This document shows, one piece after another, positions 1 through 4,978 of a stretch of DNA of 5,418 nt. A model generated the notes under the pieces. That model was given only the letters and a program-made list of their open reading frames with translations, did no database searches and was not told where the DNA came from. Numbering within the stretch: position 1 is the stretch's first letter; each line of letters opens with the position of its first letter. The stretch is from Alphaproteobacteria bacterium (GTDB lineage: Bacteria > Pseudomonadota > Alphaproteobacteria > Micropepsales > Micropepsaceae), in assembly GCA_003131925.1 (NCBI GenBank), contig PKWC01000125.1:760-6177 (forward strand), given 5' to 3'. Position numbers and translations under genes: made by a program.

Positions 1-179
1 TCGACGATCGCCTCGCCAATCTCGTCCTTGGTCTTGAAGTAATAATAGACATTCCCCAGAGGAACCTTAGCATCGCGCGCGATGTCGGCAAGCGAGGTGG
101 CGCCGAACCCGTTCTGGTACGCCAAACCTACTGCCGCATTAACCAGCCGCGATCGTTTATCGACATGTGTCCTGGTCAC
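1..179 (-). CDS. TetR-family transcriptional regulator, N-terminal part (cut by window edge)
   Basis: About 59 codons are visible, running off the left edge, so the ligand-binding C-terminal domain is missing. The residues read as a canonical TetR DNA-binding domain: a first helix (around LVNAAVGLAYQNGF), then ATSLADIARDAKVPLGNVYYYFKTKDEI, which holds the helix-turn-helix and the very typical recognition-helix ending VYYYFKTKDE. The start chosen is GTG at 179-177, because an in-frame TGA sits only 12 nt upstream (191-189) and no other start codon lies between. No Shine-Dalgarno sequence is evident before it. It points away from the copper genes and is separated from the 463-1833 gene by about 280 nt. 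Nothing visible ties it to copper, and its ligand and targets cannot be told. The family call is very secure. Confidence 0.93.
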   Translation of the reverse strand, partial: MTRTHVDKRSRLVNAAVGLAYQNGFGATSLADIARDAKVPLGNVYYYFKTKDEIGEAIV

Positions 180-190
180 GTTTGTGCATC

Positions 191-206
191 AGTCAGTCAG
201 CTAACT
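191..206. promoter_or_regulatory. Candidate TetR autoregulatory operator
   Basis: An imperfect palindrome, AGTCAGCTAACT (195-206, five of six base pairs), overlaps the predicted transcription start of the tetR-like gene. It is preceded by a further AGTC copy (191-194). TetR-family genes are commonly autoregulated through such dyads at their own promoter. The symmetry is short, so this is a positional inference. Confidence 0.3.
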
Positions 207-207
207 T

Positions 208-236
208 GATATGATGGCGATAGGCAAACCTGTCAA
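208..236 (-). promoter_or_regulatory. Probable promoter of the tetR-like gene
   Basis: On the minus strand a perfect -35 TTGACA (236-231) is followed 17 nt later by CATATC (213-208), a weak -10. Transcription would start near position 201, giving a leader of about 20 nt before the GTG at 179. The -35 is consensus but the -10 matches at only three of six positions, so the call is moderate. Confidence 0.45.
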
Positions 237-344
237 GCCAAATTGCGCATTGGGCCTAACCGCGCAGCAGACAGGATTCGAACTGGTCCGTTAGAGGGGC
301 TTGGCGGCCGCGGCGGTCAGTATGATTTTTCGCCAATCGCGCCC

Positions 345-428
345 GCCGCTGCGACAGTGGAAAATGCACCAAATGCACCCGCCACTGCGATAGTGCAAAA
401 AGCACAAAGTCCACTATTGAGCACTTTG
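345..428. repeat. Cluster of short direct and inverted repeats
   Basis: Two imperfect 26-nt direct copies lie at 345-370 and 381-406 (21 of 26 identical, 36-nt period). Several dyads overlap the second copy: GTGC/GCAC around AAAAA (393-405), ATAGTG/CACTAT (390-395 and 412-417), and CAAAGT/ACTTTG (405-410 and 423-428). The cluster lies 35 nt past the stop of the outer-membrane protein gene. Read on the minus strand, the last dyad is followed closely by five T residues, so a weak terminator is possible. The pattern could also be a degenerate intergenic repeat. Confidence 0.5.
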
Positions 429-462
429 CGGGACAGCCGGTCGAGTGCCCCTCGTTGGGTGA

Positions 463-1833
463 TTATCGTGTCGCCAGCCGAACAAACGCCATGAAACCGT
501 GCGGATCACCGCCGTACGATGGCGCGATTGCAGATGGTACGAAATCGAACGCGTAAAGCGCGCCCAGACCCAGCTTCAGGTGTTCAGCAACGGGCCAGTC
601 GTGAATTGCGCCGACAGTAAGCTGCTCGACGCGCTCGATCCGGCCAAAGGCGTCAAGCTCGTCGTTTTGTTCCCACTCGGCGCGGCTGAACGCCGTCCAT
701 GGACCAATCGCATATTCGCCTTCCAACAGAACACCATTCAGATTCGTGCCGTCGCTTTCCTGCTTGAGCCCCCAGGCAAGCGTCGCCGCCAGAGAGGATT
801 CGTCGGCAAACTTTGTGACGTAGGTTGCGCTTGTCGTGGTCCGGTTCTCGTTTAGTTGTGGTTGAAGCTGTTCGGGACTGTTGAGATGGCCCCATGAAAT
901 CTGCATTGACCAATGCGAGTCGGGATTCCAGCTGGCGCGTGCGGAAGTGGAATCCAGCCGCACGGGATCGAAATCGTAACGATATTGGTCGGGCTCGCGC
1001 CCAGTGAACTGCGACAATTCCAGTTTCCAATCGTCGTGCACGAAACCACCCGTCAGCACGCCGAAAGCGATGTGCGTCGAATCCAGCCAGTGATGCGTGA
1101 TCGGCGCGTCGGGAATATCCATGCCGCTTGGCCGGTGCATGAAGGCCGGCGGCCCCAGCGCCGGTTCACCTGGGTCGGCAACATAGAGGAAGATGCTATT
1201 GGCATCGTCGAGGCGATGCGTATAAGACGCAGCCAGTTCCATGAACAGATCGTGCGGGTGCTGGCGGTCGATGAGCGGCGTCACGCCGTTAGCCGTTTCA
1301 CCGCTCGCCAGCAGAAGCGGATAGCCGCTTTTTCCCATAAGCGGATCGGGGCTCAGCATCGCGCGCAAATTGAAGGCGTCGCCATTGGCCAGATCGCGGC
1401 GCGCCGCACCCATCAGCATGCCTTCCGCAAACGTCTTGTCGGCGCCGCGCGGGCCGCTCTGTGTGTCGTAAACACCCGTCAGCATCAAATGACCCATCAG
1501 CATCCAGTCGCCGGCAATGCCGTGAATCGCGTTGTGGGGGGAATCATCCGGCTGCCAGCTCGTGCCTGAAGCATCGCGCGTCATAGGGTAGTTGCCGAGG
1601 ATACCGGTCGCCGGCATTCCCATATCCATACTTGCCATGTTCATCCCGGACATATCGTTCGCGGCCTTCGCGTTCGGTGTCCCGGCGGATTGTGTCATTC
1701 CCGGCATGTCCGTGCCGCTCATGGAGGAATCTTTTTGCGTGCTCGGTGGGGTTTGATCATTCGCGGTCTGCGCAATGGCGGGAACCATTGCGGCAAGCAA
1801 CAAGACAACGGGCAAACGCAAACGCAAACGCAC
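463..1833 (-). CDS. Probable outer-membrane beta-barrel protein with Met-rich N-terminus, copper-operon associated
   Basis: The 456-residue product begins with a signal peptide (MRLRLRLPVVLLLAAMVPAIA, likely cut after A21). A Met-rich segment follows at residues 38-73 with nine Met residues in MSGxxMPGM and MSGMNMASMDMGM patterns, a style seen in copper-binding envelope proteins. The rest (from about 105) shows alternating polar/hydrophobic, Trp/Tyr-rich stretches separated by turns, as in an outer-membrane barrel. Other visible marks are RQHPHDLFMEL (190-200) and THHWLDSTH (246-254). I know similar proteins as uncharacterised neighbours of copper-resistance genes. It plays a CopB/PcoB-like role by context, but I do not see clear CopB sequence identity. 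The start is GTG at 1833, supported by GAGGAG 8 nt upstream. It sits 17 nt after the cytochrome gene on the same strand, so co-transcription is very likely. Its exact function (copper sequestration, efflux or permeability) is unknown. Confidence 0.8.
   Translation of the reverse strand: MRLRLRLPVVLLLAAMVPAIAQTANDQTPPSTQKDSSMSGTDMPGMTQSAGTPNAKAANDMSGMNMASMDMGMPATGILGNYPMTRDASGTSWQPDDSPHNAIHGIAGDWMLMGHLMLTGVYDTQSGPRGADKTFAEGMLMGAARRDLANGDAFNLRAMLSPDPLMGKSGYPLLLASGETANGVTPLIDRQHPHDLFMELAASYTHRLDDANSIFLYVADPGEPALGPPAFMHRPSGMDIPDAPITHHWLDSTHIAFGVLTGGFVHDDWKLELSQFTGREPDQYRYDFDPVRLDSTSARASWNPDSHWSMQISWGHLNSPEQLQPQLNENRTTTSATYVTKFADESSLAATLAWGLKQESDGTNLNGVLLEGEYAIGPWTAFSRAEWEQNDELDAFGRIERVEQLTVGAIHDWPVAEHLKLGLGALYAFDFVPSAIAPSYGGDPHGFMAFVRLATR
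1812..1829. repeat. Three perfect hexanucleotide repeats at the 5' end of the outer-membrane gene
   Basis: GCAAAC occurs three times in tandem on the plus strand. On the coding strand this gives the Arg-Leu-Arg-Leu-Arg-Leu run of the signal-peptide n-region. The unit is six nucleotides, so gain or loss of copies would stay in frame and only change signal-peptide length and charge. Confidence 0.7.
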
Positions 1834-1841
1834 AGGTGCCG

Positions 1842-1847
1842 CTCCTC
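1842..1847 (-). promoter_or_regulatory. Ribosome binding site deciding the GTG start at 1833
   Basis: GAGGAG on the minus strand lies 8 nt before the GTG. It is inside the 17-nt gap between the cytochrome stop (1851) and this start, and supports GTG as the initiator. Confidence 0.7.
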
Positions 1848-1850
1848 GGC

Positions 1851-2420
1851 TCAGTGCGACATGTCCATATGGTCCATATCGTGATCTTTATGCGGGTGAT
1901 GGTCGGCGGCGGAGGCGGTGAGTACGCGATATTGCCTGGGCGACAACGAGGGCATCTTTTGCAGGAACGCAACAATGTTCCAGATTTCCCCGTCGGTGTG
2001 CGTGACACCCCAGGCCGGCATGCCGGTCATCTTGATCCCGTGCTTGATGATCCAGAACTGTTCGCGCGGATTGCCGCGGCCGAGCGATGCGAGCACGGGC
2101 GGCTTGGGATTCATGCCAGGGCGCATCTCGTTCTCTTCCATGCCAGGCGCGAGGTGGCAGCCTGTGCACATCGCCTCGTAATGGGATGCCCCGGCGGCGA
2201 TCATGCGTGGATCGCCTAGTGGCGGCACGAAAATGGAAGCCGCGCGCACTTCAACCGATCGCTCGCGGACATAACCGATGAGATCGCGCACGATAAGTGT
2301 GTGCGGCGAATCTGCCGCGACGTTATAGGCGCCAAGCATTGCAATTCCCGCCGCCAGCGCCGCTCCCAGAACGACGGTCCCCGCGCCGACAAGCATCACA
2401 TCGCGACGGAATATTGTCAT
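1851..2420 (-). CDS. Membrane-anchored c-type cytochrome with His/Met-rich tail, copper-operon associated
   Basis: The 189-residue product has an uncleaved-looking N-terminal anchor (hydrophobic residues 8-32) and then a single c-heme domain in the periplasm. The heme site CTGCH is at 85-89, and the probable axial Met is M131 or M134 in IKMTGMPAWG. WNIVAFLQKMP (147-157) is the conserved C-terminal helix of small class I cytochromes (Cytochrome_CBB3-like). The last 17 residues, DHHPHKDHDMDHMDMSH, form a His/Asp/Met-rich tail that suggests metal binding. The ATG at 2420 is preferred over the in-frame upstream ATG at 2456 because GAAAGGA lies 6 nt before it and the longer form adds a charged stretch ahead of the anchor. 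The protein is likely an electron carrier or copper-handling factor made with the downstream outer-membrane protein, and its gene diverges from csoR. Its redox partner is unknown; a role in Cu(I) oxidation is only inference. Confidence 0.88.
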   Translation of the reverse strand: MTIFRRDVMLVGAGTVVLGAALAAGIAMLGAYNVAADSPHTLIVRDLIGYVRERSVEVRAASIFVPPLGDPRMIAAGASHYEAMCTGCHLAPGMEENEMRPGMNPKPPVLASLGRGNPREQFWIIKHGIKMTGMPAWGVTHTDGEIWNIVAFLQKMPSLSPRQYRVLTASAADHHPHKDHDMDHMDMSH

Positions 2421-2426
2421 GCAGCG

Positions 2427-2433
2427 TCCTTTC
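2427..2433 (-). promoter_or_regulatory. Ribosome binding site of the cytochrome c gene
   Basis: GAAAGGA on the minus strand lies 6 nt before the ATG at 2420. It decides against the longer in-frame start at 2456. Confidence 0.7.
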
Positions 2434-2458
2434 GCATCGCTTTGTCTGCGGGCCACGG

Positions 2459-2487
2459 TTGAAAGCGTGACACGTCAACCCTATTAT
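2459..2487 (+). promoter_or_regulatory. Sigma70-type promoter of csoR-copA
   Basis: TTGAAA (2459-2464) and TATTAT (2482-2487) are each one mismatch from consensus and are separated by an optimal 17 nt. Start of transcription about 7 nt after the -10 falls at position 2494, the A of the csoR ATG. The -10 overlaps the left arm of the operator, so a bound CsoR would block RNA polymerase. Confidence 0.7.
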
Positions 2488-2488
2488 A
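2483..2488 (-). promoter_or_regulatory. Probable -10 of the divergent cytochrome/outer-membrane operon
   Basis: The minus strand reads a perfect TATAAT here, giving a predicted start near 2476 and a leader of about 56 nt before the cytochrome ATG. No good -35 is found 15-19 nt upstream (the 17-nt position reads GATGCT), so the promoter may be weak or need help. It overlaps both the operator and the opposing plus-strand -10. Confidence 0.45.
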
Positions 2489-2503
2489 CCCATATGGGGT
2501 ATA
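2485..2503. promoter_or_regulatory. CsoR operator
   Basis: TATACCCATATGGGGTATA has perfect 7-bp arms, TATACCC (2485-2491) and GGGTATA (2497-2503), around a 5-nt centre. This matches the known CsoR-type operator style (ATACCC...GGGTAT, as in copper-efflux promoters). It covers the -10 regions of both divergent promoters and the first codons of csoR. Direct binding is inferred from the adjacent csoR gene. Confidence 0.8.
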
Positions 2504-2781
2504 CAAGCATCAGCAAACCAAGAAGTGCGCTCCGGGCGCGGCTCGCGCGCATCGAGGGCCAGGTTCGCGGTGTCCGCCGCATGGTCGAAGAGGATCGCTA
2601 CTGCATCGACATCCTCACGCAGACCCAGGCGATAAAATCCGCGCTCAAGCGCGTCGAGGCGGAGATTCTCAAAGACCACGCCGCGCATTGCGTGGCGCAC
2701 GCCATCAAGAGCGGCGATGCGAAGGACCAGACGCGCAAGTTCTCCGAGCTGGTAGAGCTTTTCAGCCGCTATGGAGCCTGA
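2494..2781 (+). CDS. csoR: CsoR-type copper-sensing transcriptional repressor
   Basis: The 95-residue all-helical product belongs to the CsoR/RcnR family, as shown by LRARLARIEGQVRGVRRMVEEDRYCIDIL (13-41) and the helix-2 run that follows. The Cu(I) ligand set of true CsoR proteins is present: C37, H62 and C66. Cys at the last position, rather than the His of RcnR or the Glu of FrmR, favours copper sensing. In this family apo-CsoR represses and Cu(I) binding releases DNA. The ATG at 2494 is chosen because family homology begins shortly after it. A longer frame from 2419 would start upstream of the predicted promoter. There is no Shine-Dalgarno sequence, and the predicted transcript starts on this ATG, so translation is probably leaderless. 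The gene overlaps the ATPase gene by 11 nt and so forms an operon with it. Autoregulation is likely. Confidence 0.92.
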   Translation: MGYTSISKPRSALRARLARIEGQVRGVRRMVEEDRYCIDILTQTQAIKSALKRVEAEILKDHAAHCVAHAIKSGDAKDQTRKFSELVELFSRYGA

Positions 2782-4978
2782 ACGTGTACGGTCGCAGACG
2801 CGCGGTCCCGCAACTTATTTGAAAGTGAGCGGCCCTGTGCCCAAGCCGACTGTTTCTGCGGCGATCGTCTACACCTGCCCAATGCATCCCCAGATCAGGC
2901 GCAACGCGCCCGGCAGCTGTCCCATCTGCGGCATGACTTTAGAACCGGTCACACCGACCGGTGCTGCGCACGCGAATATGGAACTGACCCATATGACGCG
3001 CCGGTTCTGGGTTGCGCTCGCGCTCACCGTACCGGTGTTCCTGCTAGAGATGGGCTCTCACATCCCCACTCTGGGATTGCAGCGTATCGTCGCGCTACAA
3101 ACGTCGATCTGGATTCAGTTTGCGCTCAGCACACCCGTCGTCCTGTGGGCCGGCTGGCCGTTCTTCCAACGCGCCTGGGCGTCGCTCGTACATCGCTCGC
3201 TAAACATGTTCTCGCTGATCGCGCTCGGAATCGGAGCGGCCTATGGCTACAGTCTCGCAGCCACCTTCTTGCCCCAGCTTTTCCCGGCTGATCTCAAGAT
3301 GGAGGGCGGCACGCTCGCCGTCTACTATGAAGCAGCTTCCGTCATCACCGTGCTGGTGCTGTTAGGACAGGTCCTCGAATTGCGCGCGCGTGAGCAGACC
3401 GGCGGCGCCATTCGCGCGCTCCTGAAGCTCGCTCCCAAAATCGCACGGCGCATCCGTGGCGACGGCAACGACGAAGAAGTGCCCCTCGATCAGGTCCAGA
3501 TCGGTGACAGGTTAAGGATCAGGCCCGGCGAAAGCGTGCCGGCCGATGGCGCAGTGCTCGAAGGCAGGAGCGCGGTCGATGAATCGATGATTACCGGCGA
3601 ATCGATGCCGGTGCAAAAAGAAGCGCCCTCGAAGGTGATCGCCGGAACGATCAACGGAACCGGCGCGCTCGTCATGCGGGCGGAAAAGATCGGCGCCGAC
3701 ACGGTTCTTGCGCGCATCGTGCACATGGTTGCCGAAGCCCAGCGCAGCCGCGCGCCCATTCAGCGCTTGACCGACTCTGTGTCGGCGTGGTTCGTGCCCG
3801 CCGTCATTGCGGTTGCGCTGATCGCCTTCGCAGCCTGGATGATTTGGGGACCGGCGCCCGCCTTTGCCTACGCGCTCATAGCCTCAGTCTCGGTCCTCAT
3901 CATCGCCTGCCCCTGCGCGCTCGGCTTGGCGACCCCCATGTCGATCATGGTAGGTGTCGGTCGCGGCGCAACAGAGGGAGTGCTGATCAAAAACGCCGAA
4001 GCGCTGGAGCGATTCGAGAAGATCGATACGCTTGTCATCGACAAGACGGGAACGCTGACCGAAGGCCATCCACGCGTGGTCGCGGTCGTTCCCGCTTCCG
4101 GCTTCGACGAAACGGATGTCCTGTCATTGGCGGCGAGCCTGGAGCGGTCGAGCGAACATCCCCTTGCGGCAGCTATCGTGGCTTCGGCGCGGGAGCGTCA
4201 GCTCGCGCCGCAAGACATAACCGACTTCGGCTCAATCACCGGCAAGGGCGTCACGGCAGCAATTGGCGCACGGAAGATCGCCGTTGGCAACGCGAAGCTT
4301 CTCAAGGATATCGGTGTGGATGCGTCGGCATTGAAGCCGCGCGCGGATGAATTGCGACGCGCCGGCGCAACCGCGATGTTCGTCGCCGTGGACGGTCACG
4401 CGGCGGGAATCATCGCAGTCGCCGATCCGATCAAAGCCACGACGCCGGCCGCGCTCGACAGCCTGCGCCGCGACGGCATTCGTATCGTGATGCTGTCTGG
4501 CGACAACCGCATAACGGCCCAAGCGGTAGCCGCTACGCTCGGAATTACCGAGGTGGAAGCCGAAATGCTGCCGGAGCAGAAGAATGCCATCGTTCGGCGT
4601 CTCAGGCAGGAAGGCCGCATCGTGGCGATGGCGGGCGATGGCGTGAACGACGCGCCAGCTTTGGCGGAAGCCGATATCGGTATCGCCATGGGGACGGGTA
4701 CTGATGTAGCAATCGAGAGCTCCGGCGTCACACTGGTGAAGGGCGATTTGGCCGGCATCGCGCGCGCCCGGGCGCTCAGCAAAGCCACCATGCGCAACAT
4801 AAGGCAGAACCTTGTGCTCGCGTTCGTTTACAACGCGCTCGGCATTCCGGTAGCGGCTGGCGTTCTCTATCCCGCGTTTGGATTGCTTCTCAGCCCGGTC
4901 GTGGCCGCGGCTGCGATGAGCCTCAGCTCCGTGTCGGTGATCGCAAATTCCCTTCGGCTGCGCGGACACAGCCCGTGA
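2771..4978 (+). CDS. copA: Cu(I)-exporting P1B-type ATPase (CopA-like)
   Basis: This 735-residue inner-membrane pump would export Cu(I) from cytoplasm to periplasm using ATP. In order it shows: a Cys/His/Met metal-binding motif at 34-58 (YTCPMHP...CPICGM), in place of the classical GMTCxxC HMA domain; membrane helices from about 80; the actuator TGES at 275-278; the membrane CPC at 380-382; the phosphorylation motif DKTGTLT at 424-430 (D424); the nucleotide-domain SEHP at 461-464; and GDGVNDAP at 622-629. Transport-site residues typical of P1B-1 Cu(I) pumps are present: Y687-N688 in helix 7 and M716-S-L-S-S720 in helix 8. The ATG at 2771 lies inside csoR and has no strong ribosome binding site, so translational coupling to csoR is likely. 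GTG at 2825 or 2837 remain possible starts. The sequence appears intact. Silver export is a possible side activity. Confidence 0.95.
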   Translation: MEPERVRSQTRGPATYLKVSGPVPKPTVSAAIVYTCPMHPQIRRNAPGSCPICGMTLEPVTPTGAAHANMELTHMTRRFWVALALTVPVFLLEMGSHIPTLGLQRIVALQTSIWIQFALSTPVVLWAGWPFFQRAWASLVHRSLNMFSLIALGIGAAYGYSLAATFLPQLFPADLKMEGGTLAVYYEAASVITVLVLLGQVLELRAREQTGGAIRALLKLAPKIARRIRGDGNDEEVPLDQVQIGDRLRIRPGESVPADGAVLEGRSAVDESMITGESMPVQKEAPSKVIAGTINGTGALVMRAEKIGADTVLARIVHMVAEAQRSRAPIQRLTDSVSAWFVPAVIAVALIAFAAWMIWGPAPAFAYALIASVSVLIIACPCALGLATPMSIMVGVGRGATEGVLIKNAEALERFEKIDTLVIDKTGTLTEGHPRVVAVVPASGFDETDVLSLAASLERSSEHPLAAAIVASARERQLAPQDITDFGSITGKGVTAAIGARKIAVGNAKLLKDIGVDASALKPRADELRRAGATAMFVAVDGHAAGIIAVADPIKATTPAALDSLRRDGIRIVMLSGDNRITAQAVAATLGITEVEAEMLPEQKNAIVRRLRQEGRIVAMAGDGVNDAPALAEADIGIAMGTGTDVAIESSGVTLVKGDLAGIARARALSKATMRNIRQNLVLAFVYNALGIPVAAGVLYPAFGLLLSPVVAAAAMSLSSVSVIANSLRLRGHSP

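Larger units (their letters stand above)
180..462. other. Intergenic region without a supported gene
   Basis: Between the tetR-like start and the outer-membrane gene stop I see only the tetR promoter and dyad at its left end and the repeat cluster at 345-428. A possible 83-codon plus-strand reading frame (243-494) has low-complexity Ala/Pro/Arg-rich content, no ribosome binding site and no recognisable domain, so it is not called a gene. Confidence 0.6.

Noticed and set aside
262..290. tRNA T-arm-like sequence on the minus strand (GTTCGAATCC)
   Set aside because: The T-stem has mismatches, no D-arm or anticodon arm lies upstream and no CCA end follows; a chance match or at most a relic.
254..296. 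attC-like pair: GCCTAAC (254-260) and GTTAGAG (290-296)
   Set aside because: Only five bases pair (CTAAC/GTTAG), the span of 43 nt is short for an attC site, and no cassette gene or integrase is visible.
913..1569. Long plus-strand frame of 218 codons
   Set aside because: It is the antisense shadow of the outer-membrane protein gene; Arg/His-rich, no domain, no ribosome binding site.
2421..2456. Longer cytochrome start at 2456 on the minus strand
   Set aside because: The ATG at 2420 has a good ribosome binding site 6 nt upstream, and the extra 12 residues are charged and precede the membrane anchor.
2473..2478. TTGACG as a -35 for the cytochrome operon
   Set aside because: Seventeen nt downstream the minus strand reads TGGCCC and no -10-like hexamer is found at 16-18 nt spacing.
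2419..2493. Longer csoR start at 2419
   Set aside because: It would begin upstream of the well-formed promoter, adds 25 residues without family similarity, and overlaps the cytochrome start codon on the other strand.
4232..4969. Long minus-strand frame of 245 codons
   Set aside because: Antisense shadow of the ATPase gene, whose motifs are intact on the plus strand; the composition is not protein-like.
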